DNA from: Candidatus Saccharimonadales bacterium
GTDB taxonomy: Bacteria > Patescibacteriota > Saccharimonadia > Saccharimonadales > UBA4665
DNA length: 39,745 nucleotides
Assembly (NCBI GenBank): GCA_025450135.1
Contig: JANWHZ010000024.1
Coordinates: forward strand, 1 to 39,745
Reading direction: 5' to 3'
The stretch's first letter is position 1. Every line of letters starts with the position of its first letter. The notes under the pieces are model-generated. The model was given only the letters and a program-made list of their open reading frames with translations. It made no database searches and was not told the DNA's origin. Position numbers and translations under genes: made by a program. Positions 1 to 6,608 of the stretch are shown here, piece by piece.

Positions 1-287
1 AGAAGGATAATTTTACTATCGGCAATCGCCCAACTCACCCCTTGCGCAACACCCATAAAATACTCTGATGCGTGACTACCAGGATGACTGCCCGGCAATG
101 TTATCCATAGATTCACTATCAGACCGGCAAAAAACTGAAGCATCAATAAACTAACCATTATTTTTGATAGTTTTCTAAAAAGTATGTTTTGCGAAGATAC
201 GATACTTTTGGGCGACTTTTTTATTGACCACACTACTAGATAAGTTATAGCTAGTACGGACACTGAGAATACTATTAACAGAGCCAT
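1..287 (-). CDS. Partial membrane protein, N-terminal part
   Basis: The minus strand reads open from an ATG at 287 down to the window edge (about 95 codons visible), starting MALLIVFSVSVLAITYLVV. A first hydrophobic helix (about residues 1-20) is followed by a basic loop with KKSPK, then a second hydrophobic stretch around MVSLLMLQFFAGLIV and a loop with PGSHPGSH. The upstream in-frame stop lies shortly before the ATG, so this is the first possible ATG. No good Shine-Dalgarno is seen. The protein is probably a small polytopic inner-membrane protein; I do not recognise the family. The C-terminus lies outside the window. Confidence 0.6.
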   Translation of the reverse strand, partial: MALLIVFSVSVLAITYLVVWSIKKSPKSIVSSQNILFRKLSKIMVSLLMLQFFAGLIVNLWITLPGSHPGSHASEYFMGVAQGVSWAIADSKIIL

Positions 288-333
288 TATACTTATGATA
301 GTAGCAGGAGGGCTCTAATAATCATACGTGTAT

Positions 334-410
334 TGGAGGGCCCAGTGGGACTCGAACCCACGACAAGAAGCTTAAAAGGCTTCTGCTCTAACCAACTGAG
401 CTATGGGCCC
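334..410 (-). tRNA. tRNA-Lys (anticodon TTT)
   Basis: A full 77-base cloverleaf is readable on the minus strand. The acceptor arm GGGCCCA pairs perfectly with TGGGCCC. The D-arm begins with GCTC, the anticodon loop is CTTTTAA on a stem ending GAAG/CTTC, and the T-arm contains GGTTCGAGTCC. The CCA tail is encoded. The discriminator base (position 73) reads as T/U, which is unusual for tRNA-Lys, where A is typical. Confidence 0.95.
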
Positions 411-502
411 GGTATGTAATGACACGAATTGGCCGGCTTCTTTTTCCTGGGAGTACGGGAAAAACAGCTTACATTATCTGTTTTTTAAGGGGAAAAGTCA
501 AT

Positions 503-1000
503 CTAGCTCGACTTTTTATCGCTCGGCTCTTTGGCGTGCCTGGTGCGTTGCACCCACAAAAACAACAGGCTCACCAGTGCCCCGCCGCCGACGACGAGGT
601 CCTGTGCTCTCGACAAGCCTTGCCACAATGCAACATGCGTTATTGGTTCACGGGCCATACTTGGCAGCAACGGAACTACTAAAAGAGGGACCAAACCACC
701 GACCGCTGCCGCTGGTAGAATATTCAGCCAGTATCGTACGCCTTTCACTGAACGAACCATGAGCAATGTCGTAAGCAGTGCTGGCGCGAGCACAAGCCCA
801 ACTTTGAATTCATAGGGTGCAAGGTTAGCCTGCGGGAAAAATAGATTCGCAAAGTCCTCTATATCGTGCGCTAAAAATTGCGTCACCACCGCACCTAGAC
901 AAAGACTTAAAAAGACAAGTGTCGCGTTGGCATACAGCACCATAATCATGATGACTGGCACGATAATTAATGCGATCAACGCAATTTGGGGCGAACTCAT
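503..1000 (-). CDS. Small polytopic membrane protein of unknown function
   Basis: The product has 165 residues and about four hydrophobic helices: residues roughly 5-25 (IALIALIIVPVIMIMVLY), 27-42, 67-82 and 95-112, with a further weakly hydrophobic segment near 137-150. The tail is basic and hydrophilic (QRTRHAKEPSDKKSS). I recognise no family. The start is supported by an extended -10 box (TGC-TATACT, 1007-1012) that ends only six bases before the ATG; there is no Shine-Dalgarno, so the mRNA is probably leaderless. The gene sits between tRNA-Lys and the rimK cluster on the same strand, but its own promoter suggests separate transcription. Confidence 0.75.
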   Translation of the reverse strand: MSSPQIALIALIIVPVIMIMVLYANATLVFLSLCLGAVVTQFLAHDIEDFANLFFPQANLAPYEFKVGLVLAPALLTTLLMVRSVKGVRYWLNILPAAAVGGLVPLLVVPLLPSMAREPITHVALWQGLSRAQDLVVGGGALVSLLFLWVQRTRHAKEPSDKKSS

Positions 1001-1006
1001 GAGAGC

Positions 1007-1015
1007 AGTATAGCA
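1007..1015 (-). promoter_or_regulatory. Extended -10 promoter, leaderless start
   Basis: TGC-TATACT on the minus strand is followed by GCTCTC and then the ATG of the membrane protein ending at 503. A transcript starting about seven bases after the -10 would begin at the ATG itself. Confidence 0.5.
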
Positions 1016-1045
1016 TGAGCACGATGTTAAGCAGCCGCGGTAGGA

Positions 1046-1951
1046 TTACGCGCCAACTTTATCTTTCTTATGGCGGGCCTTAGCGTTGTGCTCTATGTAT
1101 TCAATGATCGTTGTAGCCACATCGCGCTTGGTGAGCAGCTCGGGTGTTTTTAAACTTGCTGATGAATTAACTTCAAGTACCAGCGGGCCTTTTTCAGAGC
1201 GCATCATATCAACGCCACAAATAGGCAGGCCCATAGCTTTAGCTGCTTTGAGCGCTGTCTTCTCCTCTTCTTCAGTCAGTTTCACTCGCTTGCCGACGCC
1301 GCCTTGATGAGTGTTGGAACGGAAGTCTTCTGTCAAACTTTGGCGCATAATGCTCGCAACAACACGACCGCCAACTACCAATGCACGTATATCGCTACCG
1401 GCGGATTCTTGTACAAATTCTTGCACCACAAAGCTCACACTCTCAACATAGAATGCCTGCATTACTGCCTTAGCTGCTTTGCGCGTCTCCGCCAATACCA
1501 CGCCGTTACCGTGTGTACCTCGTGCAACCTTAATAATCACCGGCGTGCCGCCGGCAAGCTCAATGACTTCTTCAAAGTCTGCCGTCTCACGAGCAAAAAC
1601 TGTCTTCGGAACGCCCACGCCAGCTTTTGCAAGTAACTGATACGCCCGCAGTTTGTCACGGCTGCGGTTAATGGCAATCGAGCTCGACGTCGTAAAGACG
1701 CCCTGCATCTCAAATTGTCGTACGACTGCTGTACCGTATTTCGTCAGGCTTTGTGCTATACGCGGCACGATCGCATCGACGCCAGTCAGTTTTTCACCTT
1801 TGTAGTATACGACCGGGTTGCCCTTTTCGATGGTCATGTAGCACTTGGCATAGTTAACGACGCGTACTTCATGTCCGCGCACTAAAGCGGCTTCTTTGAG
1901 GCGCTTTGTTGTATAGTTCAAGGCCCCTTTGGATAGAATGACAATATTCAT
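1046..1951 (-). CDS. rimK: RimK-family ATP-grasp alpha-L-glutamate ligase
   Basis: The product has 301 residues, the usual RimK length. RimK enzymes use ATP to attach amino acids, classically glutamate to the C-terminus of ribosomal protein S6, through an acyl-phosphate intermediate. The N-terminal domain starts MNIVILSKGALNYTTKRL. The central ATP-binding segment contains PVIIKVARGTHGNGVV (about residues 136-151) and VQEFV. The C-terminal metal-binding motif LEVNSSASL follows CGVDMM, as in RimK/LysX enzymes. The start has a good Shine-Dalgarno (AGAGG, eight bases upstream) that overlaps the stop of the preceding retropepsin gene, only four bases away, so the two are translationally linked. 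It ends a cluster with two other ATP-grasp enzymes, so the real acceptor may not be S6. Confidence 0.9.
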   Translation of the reverse strand: MNIVILSKGALNYTTKRLKEAALVRGHEVRVVNYAKCYMTIEKGNPVVYYKGEKLTGVDAIVPRIAQSLTKYGTAVVRQFEMQGVFTTSSSIAINRSRDKLRAYQLLAKAGVGVPKTVFARETADFEEVIELAGGTPVIIKVARGTHGNGVVLAETRKAAKAVMQAFYVESVSFVVQEFVQESAGSDIRALVVGGRVVASIMRQSLTEDFRSNTHQGGVGKRVKLTEEEEKTALKAAKAMGLPICGVDMMRSEKGPLVLEVNSSASLKTPELLTKRDVATTIIEYIEHNAKARHKKDKVGA

Positions 1952-1955
1952 AACA

Positions 1956-2459
1956 TTACCTCTCGTTCTCTTGTTCTTGGCTAATATTCTGCATCTCTTC
2001 TGCGAGCCTCTGCATGCGTCTGTATTCTTGCTGTTTTAGTGGCTCGCCGGCTTCAACATCTACTAAAAATTTACCTTTCAGCAGGCGTCTGCCAATGAGA
2101 ATCGGATACAATTTTGAGCTTCGATTTGAAAGGGTAAAAGATGCCTTGATGCGGCGTCCCTTCAGCTCTATACGCAACTTTACCACATAGCGCAGCTCTT
2201 TTTCTCCAAACGAGCTGGCAATACGAGTCATATGATACTGACTCTTAGGAACAGTGACGACGTGAGCGGTATAATAACGGCTTGCTTTGTTAAACAGCGT
2301 AAATGTCAGTCCGGTATCGGTTGCTTGGATGTTGCTTGCCCACAGACTGCTGACGTCCGCACCCGTGTCGATTTTAGCTGGAATTAATATATCACCCAGT
2401 TCAGGAAAGCGAACGAGTTCCGCACGGCCGATGATCGTCTTGTGTCGTATGTTGGACAT
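1956..2459 (-). CDS. RimB-like retropepsin protease (ATP-dependent zinc protease family)
   Basis: The product has 167 residues from the ATG at 2459 (MSNIRHKTIIGRAELVRF). It belongs to the small family annotated as putative ATP-dependent zinc protease, which has a retropepsin aspartic-protease fold. The active-site motif is seen as IPAKIDTGADVSSLWA, and the second half carries YPILIGRRLLKGKFLVDV, typical of this family. In Pseudomonas the homologue RimB is encoded with RimK and modulates its activity; the adjacency here supports the same pairing. A longer reading frame can start at a TTG at 2504, but that would place a strong promoter -10 (TATAAT) inside the coding sequence, so I prefer 2459. 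The first bases after the ATG lack a clear Shine-Dalgarno. Confidence 0.82.
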   Translation of the reverse strand: MSNIRHKTIIGRAELVRFPELGDILIPAKIDTGADVSSLWASNIQATDTGLTFTLFNKASRYYTAHVVTVPKSQYHMTRIASSFGEKELRYVVKLRIELKGRRIKASFTLSNRSSKLYPILIGRRLLKGKFLVDVEAGEPLKQQEYRRMQRLAEEMQNISQEQENER

Positions 2460-2483
2460 AGCTACGCTGTTTTGATCTTGTTT

Positions 2484-2512
2484 ATTATAAACTATAAGGG
2501 TCAATTAAGCAA
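2484..2512 (-). promoter_or_regulatory. Internal promoter for the protease-rimK pair
   Basis: On the minus strand TTGCTT (2507-2512) is separated by exactly 17 bases from TATAAT (2484-2489), 24 bases before the ATG at 2459. The -35 overlaps the last codons and stop of the upstream ATP-grasp gene. It would allow the protease and rimK to be expressed apart from the ligases. Confidence 0.55.
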
Positions 2513-3542
2513 CAGCGTTTTGAAGAGATACTTCGAGGTAATCTAAATATCTCGATACAACATCCTGTGGGTTGCCTATGGTGGGCTGCTCATGGATAAA
2601 GAGTGCCGGGCATTTATTGATTTCGATGATTTTGGGCTGCAGTGCGGCAGCGGTGCCGCCTTTCGGCCTATCCGAAAGCAAGATGTCGACACCGCAGACG
2701 GGAAGCTCGGCTACTTTTGCTGCGGATTCTGCAAGCAAGCGTAGCCAATCTGGGATATCGTCGGTGACATCTTCCGTTTCTCCACCCGTGCCGACGTTTG
2801 CAGTGCCTACAACCTGAATGTCTACGCCATCAGGTGCAATTGCTGCAAGTTCGGCACCAAGGTACCGTTCCGCTAGCGCAATATCAATGCGGCCTAAAGT
2901 GCTCCTGTAGGCTTGGCCACGGTTCTCCTGCTGGTTCTCACGCTCAACCAGCTCCCGAATGGTATGCTTGCCATCTCCTTTTATGCGTGCTGGGTGACGG
3001 ATAAGAGCAGCTTGATAGGTATAACCGATACAGAGTACACGCACGTCAATCGGGTGCGCAATATATTCTTGCACAATAATACTGTCACTGAATTGTCGTG
3101 CAAATTGGGCGGCATCCCGCGCTTGATTCATTGTGGTGACAGCTACCGTTACACCGTTACCATGCCCAGCATCAAAAGGCTTAATGACAAAAGCGCGTTT
3201 ATGCGCTAAAAACGTCTCGGCGGCGGCGTCGATCTCAGCACCTTCAGTAACAAAATACGTTTCCGGAACTGGCAAGCCATGTGATGCAAACCGTTGATGC
3301 GTGGCATATTTATCATCTGCGCGATGCGCCGCAATATATGAAGTCTGTGGCGGAGTTGCACTGTAAATCTCAATAGCCTTGCCCGGCTCAATCGCGAGCA
3401 GTAAGTGCGAGCTGCCCGGATAATATTGATCGACTTTCCATCCGCGTTTTTTGGCTGCATCAGCAATCAGGCGCGCGGTCTTCATAAGATCGCTAAAGCG
3501 CACAGTTTCATCCTGGGCATCAGTCGACAATGGCATATACAT
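2505..3542 (-). CDS. ATP-grasp ligase, RimK/cyanophycin-synthetase-like
   Basis: The product has 345 residues. ATP-grasp hallmarks are KRAFVIKPFDAGHGNGVTV (about residues 114-132), VQEYIAHPIDVRVLCIG, and a C-terminal metal-binding segment CGVDILLSD...IIEINKCPALFIHEQ. The AGHGNGV loop, the RHPARIKGDGKHTI stretch and the CPALFIHE ending resemble cyanophycin synthetase/bifunctional glutathione synthetase-type ATP-grasp domains, which join an amino acid to a carboxylate. The specific substrate is unknown. The start (ATG 3542, or a second ATG at 3536) lies 23 bases inside the end of the preceding ATP-grasp gene, indicating co-translation. No separate promoter is visible. It may act in sequence with the flanking ligases. 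Confidence 0.82.
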   Translation of the reverse strand: MYMPLSTDAQDETVRFSDLMKTARLIADAAKKRGWKVDQYYPGSSHLLLAIEPGKAIEIYSATPPQTSYIAAHRADDKYATHQRFASHGLPVPETYFVTEGAEIDAAAETFLAHKRAFVIKPFDAGHGNGVTVAVTTMNQARDAAQFARQFSDSIIVQEYIAHPIDVRVLCIGYTYQAALIRHPARIKGDGKHTIRELVERENQQENRGQAYRSTLGRIDIALAERYLGAELAAIAPDGVDIQVVGTANVGTGGETEDVTDDIPDWLRLLAESAAKVAELPVCGVDILLSDRPKGGTAAALQPKIIEINKCPALFIHEQPTIGNPQDVVSRYLDYLEVSLQNAVA

Positions 3543-4794
3543 TTGATTCTATTTCTTTCACGGCTGCCATGTAGGCAGCAACATCTTCACTTGCGATAGC
3601 GAATTCCGCAAGAGCGTGGCCACCGTGCTTTGCAAATCGGCAGACATCTCCATGTTGGGCAACGATGCTGCTCCACACCAGCAGCGGGCTGGACGTGACA
3701 ATTTCTAGACCGTGAATTTCGCGCAGTTTTCCCTCGCTATGCGGGTAGATGCTATACGTTGCACACTGCCGTACTGCAGCAGTTGGTATACGCGGCTCGC
3801 GGCCGAGATGAATCAATATATCATTGAGCGAATGGTCAATGTCGTACGCCTGACGGTACATAGTATTGCGGAAGCGTCCAAGGCGCGGCCCTAGCTCGAT
3901 AATTTTCCAGCCCGCTCGCGTACGCACCAGCTCCACATGTGCTGACGAATACGTTAGCGCAATTGCAGAAAGGGCTTTACGGACTGTTTCGTTAGCAGCC
4001 GTTATCTCCTCGCTAGGCAGCTCAGTCGGCATAAACCGCTTATACAGAAAAAAGTCGTCAACGCCTAGCTGTTTGGCTGGTATATACGCAACAGGGGGGG
4101 TGTAATAGACGGCGTCAGAGTGCATAACATACGCGTCTACGGAGTAGAAGTCACCTTCTAGGTATTCTTCTACGATTACCTGTGGCTCGTCGATTCGGTG
4201 CTCCTGCTCGTACACTCGCTGGATTTCAGTAAACACAGTCTGAAGTGCATCGACGAGTTCTGCTTTGGTTGAACATTCATGTATCAGCAAGCTGGAGGCA
4301 AGATTGGCAGGTTTTACAATAACAGGATAGGTCATGGCTTGCTCTACTTCACGTATGGCGGCCTCGGCACTACTGCCTACTCGCACAAACTTAGGTGTAA
4401 TTTCCGGATATGCTTTCTGAAATGCTTCGCGCATTAAAAGCTTATTGGTGGCTTTAGTAAGCGCTTCAACTGAAGCAACCCGAACATGAGCCGGCAATAG
4501 CGGCACCACTTTCCGTAAATACTGTATGCGCTTATCGCCGCGGCAAACCACGCCAACGAGTTTCTCAAGGTAAGGTTTCAAGAGGGTGCGCAATGTTTCA
4601 GGGTCCTCAAAACTACACCTAGCCAACTCTACAGGTACTGACGAAGCCGCCACTAGACGCTCGTATCTTTGGGGTTGCCGCGTAAGAACATACAGCCCAC
4701 AGTCAGCAAATCCGGGCAACGCGCGTATTTTCACCATGCTTTGTAGGATGCTTGGCGGCAACGAATCTACCACAAGTATGTATTTCTGCTTCAT
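3520..4794 (-). CDS. ATP-grasp carboxylate-amine ligase
   Basis: The product has 424 residues from the ATG at 4794 (MKQKYILVVDSLPP). A longer frame reaches 4893 but runs through an upstream microprotein gene, and its extra residues look non-coding. An N-terminal pre-ATP-grasp domain is followed by the ATP-grasp core: YPVIVKPANLASS (about residues 184-196), VIVEEYLEGDFYSVDAYV, and the metal-binding IIELGPRLGRFRNTMYR. The ELGPR form (instead of EVN) and the overall length recall carnosine-synthase/biotin-carboxylase-like ligases that make dipeptide or amide bonds. The substrate is unknown. It is the first full-length enzyme of the cluster, and its stop overlaps the next ligase by 23 bases. Confidence 0.8.
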   Translation of the reverse strand: MKQKYILVVDSLPPSILQSMVKIRALPGFADCGLYVLTRQPQRYERLVAASSVPVELARCSFEDPETLRTLLKPYLEKLVGVVCRGDKRIQYLRKVVPLLPAHVRVASVEALTKATNKLLMREAFQKAYPEITPKFVRVGSSAEAAIREVEQAMTYPVIVKPANLASSLLIHECSTKAELVDALQTVFTEIQRVYEQEHRIDEPQVIVEEYLEGDFYSVDAYVMHSDAVYYTPPVAYIPAKQLGVDDFFLYKRFMPTELPSEEITAANETVRKALSAIALTYSSAHVELVRTRAGWKIIELGPRLGRFRNTMYRQAYDIDHSLNDILIHLGREPRIPTAAVRQCATYSIYPHSEGKLREIHGLEIVTSSPLLVWSSIVAQHGDVCRFAKHGGHALAEFAIASEDVAAYMAAVKEIESNVYAIVD

Positions 4795-4819
4795 AGACTT
4801 CTTGTTACCACTCTGATGG

Positions 4820-4933
4820 TTATGGCTGTACAGCCCGGACACGCAAGAACACAAGCGCAGCAATTGCAATAAAGATGAGGAGCAAGGTGACAATCGCGGT
4901 TACAATGCCGGACTGATGAGCGGGGTGCCTCAT
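4820..4933 (-). CDS. 37-residue single-pass membrane microprotein
   Basis: This short frame reads MRHPAHQSGIVTAIV, then a continuous hydrophobic helix (about residues 9-30, GIVTAIVTLLLIFIAIAALV), then a basic end RVRAVQP and TAA. The arrangement is that of a single transmembrane helix with positive charge after it. Just upstream is a promoter (TTGCAA, 17 bases, GATAAT) whose -10 ends seven bases before the ATG at 4933, so translation would be leaderless. An in-frame ATG at 4942 overlaps the -10 box and is less likely. The gene ends 25 bases before the first ATP-grasp gene, so it probably leads that operon. I recognise no family. The hydrophobic pattern and promoter support a real gene, but it is short. 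Confidence 0.55.
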   Translation of the reverse strand: MRHPAHQSGIVTAIVTLLLIFIAIAALVFLRVRAVQP

Positions 4934-4940
4934 ACGCGCC

Positions 4941-4969
4941 ATTATCTAGCGCAATGCCTTGTTTTGCAA
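4941..4969 (-). promoter_or_regulatory. Promoter of the ATP-grasp/rimK cluster
   Basis: The minus strand has TTGCAA (4964-4969), a 17-base spacer and GATAAT (4941-4946). Seven bases separate the -10 from the microprotein ATG. Confidence 0.5.
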
Positions 4970-5000
4970 GGTGTAAACCTGACCGTAGACCTAGGCACTG

Positions 5001-5006
5001 TAATAA
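5001..5006 (+). promoter_or_regulatory. Possible promoter of the GlsB/YeaQ-like gene
   Basis: CTGACC (4979-4984), a 16-base spacer and TAATAA (5001-5006) lie about 70 bases upstream of the ATG at 5076, divergent from the ATP-grasp cluster promoter. A second possible -10, TAATAC, lies further downstream. This is a moderate match only. Confidence 0.35.
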
Positions 5007-5075
5007 ACTTAATCGTCGCGTGCGTAATACTATCATAAGCTGGTACTAGGTAACTTGGGGAGGAGACAAACGCAT

Positions 5076-5348
5076 ATGACACTATTAGTATCAATCGTTA
5101 TCGGCGCAATCGTCGGGTGGTTGGCATCGCAGATTATGGGGCGTAGCGAGGGCCTGGCAGCCAGCGTTATTATCGGCATCGTGGGCTCATTTATTGGTGG
5201 CTTGTTATCAACCATACTCATGGGCACAAACCAGTCATACCTTGGCTTCAGCTGGGCTGGCATACTATGGTCACTGATCGGATCGATCATACTCGTGGCA
5301 CTGCTCAACGCGTTCAGCGGCTGGCGCACCACGCAGCATCACGCTTAA
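5076..5348 (+). CDS. GlsB/YeaQ/YmgE family membrane protein
   Basis: The product has 90 residues (MTLLVSIVIGAIVGWLASQIMG). It shows three hydrophobic helices with many small residues, the repeated G-x-x-x-G-type pattern (IIGIVGSFIGGLLSTILMG) and the GWLAS/IMGR signature of this transglycosylase-associated/YeaQ family of small stress-linked membrane proteins, whose biochemical role is not established. The frame is open from a TTG at 5055, but a strong Shine-Dalgarno (GGGGAGGAG, 5057-5065) sits before the ATG at 5076, which I take as the start. It is the only plus-strand gene in the first 11 kb and is convergent with dnaJ. Confidence 0.85.
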   Translation: MTLLVSIVIGAIVGWLASQIMGRSEGLAASVIIGIVGSFIGGLLSTILMGTNQSYLGFSWAGILWSLIGSIILVALLNAFSGWRTTQHHA

Positions 5349-5365
5349 CCATAGATTGCCGGATA

Positions 5366-5398
5366 GTAAACAGCAGCCTAACGCGAGCTGCTGTTTAC
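5366..5398. terminator. Bidirectional hairpin between convergent genes
   Basis: A perfect 12-bp inverted repeat, GTAAACAGCAGC and GCTGCTGTTTAC, with a 9-base loop lies between the stops of the YeaQ-like gene and dnaJ. There is no long T-run outside the stem on either strand, so it may act as a bidirectional transcription end or RNA 3'-end stabiliser. Confidence 0.6.
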
Positions 5399-5401
5399 GT
5401 A

Positions 5402-6505
5402 TTAGAATAAGCCACGCTTTTTTTCAGGCTTTTGAAATTCCTGCAGCAGGTCTTGCTGATGTTTGGTGAGTTTTGTTGGCGTATCGACAAGAATGGTAAC
5501 GATGTGCGGGCCACGGGTCTCACCACGTAAGTGTGGCACACCGTGCCCGGAAAGTTTGAAGTCAGAGCCGCTTTGCGTCCCACCCGGAACTTTCATGGTG
5601 ACTTTACCATCGACCGTATCTACGTCGATGGTAGCACCGAGCGCAGCCTCAACCATATCGACGTGTTCTTTACTCAATATTAGATCACCCTCACGTGTGA
5701 ATTTCTTATGCGGCTTGACTCGAATATTGACGTATAAGTCGCCCTTCGGACCATTAGCAATGGCTTCGCCATGTTCGCGTAGCCGGATGGTTGCACCATC
5801 ATCGATGCCGGCTGGAATCTTTAGTTTAATCGTCTGCCTTTTCGCCTGCGTGCCCGTACCGCGACACTTTGTGCAAACTTTTTCCGGTATCTTGCCCGTA
5901 CCGCGACACTTTGGGCACACGCTTGCTTGCTGAATATTGCCGAAAATAGTGCGTGTGACGTTAATAACCTGCCCGGTGCCTTTGCAAATGTCGCAGGCTT
6001 TCAGTTCATACCCCGGCTCCACCGTCGTGCCCTTACAGTGTTCGCAAACGTCTTCCAGGTTTAATACGAGATCGGCTTCGGTGCCGAACACTGCTTGCTC
6101 AAACGTGATCTCGACTTGGGCCTCAACGTCACGGCCACGGGCTTGCCGACGTTGCTGCTGTCCGCCACCGCCAAAGAAACTGCCGAAAATATCGCCCAGC
6201 CCCAGGTCACCAAAATCGAAATGCATTTCCTGACCTTGTTGGCCAAAGCCATTAAATCCACCGTACCCACTACCGGCTCCATTGCCCCCGACTCCGGCAT
6301 GGCCAAACTGATCGTAGCGCTTGCGTTTTTCAGCATCCTTAAGAACTTCGTAGGCTTCGCCAATCTCTTTAAATTTCTCTTCCGACCCGCCTTGTTTGTC
6401 GGGATGATACTGCACTGCCAACCGACGGTACGATTTTTTAATTTCGTCCGCACTGGCGTTTTTGCCGACGCCTAACACTTCGTAATAGTCGCGCTTCGTA
6501 GCCAT
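5402..6505 (-). CDS. dnaJ: Chaperone DnaJ
   Basis: The product is a 367-residue type I J-protein, the cytosolic co-chaperone that stimulates DnaK ATPase and delivers unfolded clients. The J domain (residues 1-70) has the essential HPD in QYHPDKQ. A Gly/Phe-rich linker follows (GYGGFNGFGQQG). There are four zinc-binding repeats: CEHCKGTT, CDICKGTG, CPKCRGTG and CTKCRGTG; the first lacks the final glycine of CxxCxGxG. The substrate-binding C-terminal domains end normally, though the C-terminus is short and ends PEKKRGLF. The start MATKRDYYEVLGV is canonical. A -10-like TAAAAT lies six bases before the ATG with no Shine-Dalgarno, suggesting a leaderless mRNA. dnaK lies upstream on the same strand; no grpE lies between them. 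Confidence 0.97.
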   Translation of the reverse strand: MATKRDYYEVLGVGKNASADEIKKSYRRLAVQYHPDKQGGSEEKFKEIGEAYEVLKDAEKRKRYDQFGHAGVGGNGAGSGYGGFNGFGQQGQEMHFDFGDLGLGDIFGSFFGGGGQQQRRQARGRDVEAQVEITFEQAVFGTEADLVLNLEDVCEHCKGTTVEPGYELKACDICKGTGQVINVTRTIFGNIQQASVCPKCRGTGKIPEKVCTKCRGTGTQAKRQTIKLKIPAGIDDGATIRLREHGEAIANGPKGDLYVNIRVKPHKKFTREGDLILSKEHVDMVEAALGATIDVDTVDGKVTMKVPGGTQSGSDFKLSGHGVPHLRGETRGPHIVTILVDTPTKLTKHQQDLLQEFQKPEKKRGLF

Positions 6506-6511
6506 GAGATT

Positions 6512-6517
6512 ATTTTA
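6512..6517 (-). promoter_or_regulatory. -10 box of dnaJ, leaderless start
   Basis: TAAAAT is followed by AATCTC and the dnaJ ATG. No convincing -35 is seen at 16-18 bases. Confidence 0.4.
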
Positions 6518-6608
6518 TCCTACTACACTACCGCTTAGGCACCAGATGGGCAAACCGAGCATCCGTCACGACTGCGACCGAAGACTCAAGTTCTCCCCAG
6601 ATACTCAT

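Noticed and set aside
441..464. TTTTTCC...GGAAAAA stem beside tRNA-Lys as a terminator
   Set aside because: On either strand the stem is A/T only at its base and no separate T-run follows it; too weak to list.
4795..4893. N-terminal extension of the ATP-grasp protein starting at 4893
   Set aside because: The extension (SSSLLQLLRLCSCVSG) overlaps a better-supported microprotein in a different frame, and homologous proteins start near MKQKYILVVD.
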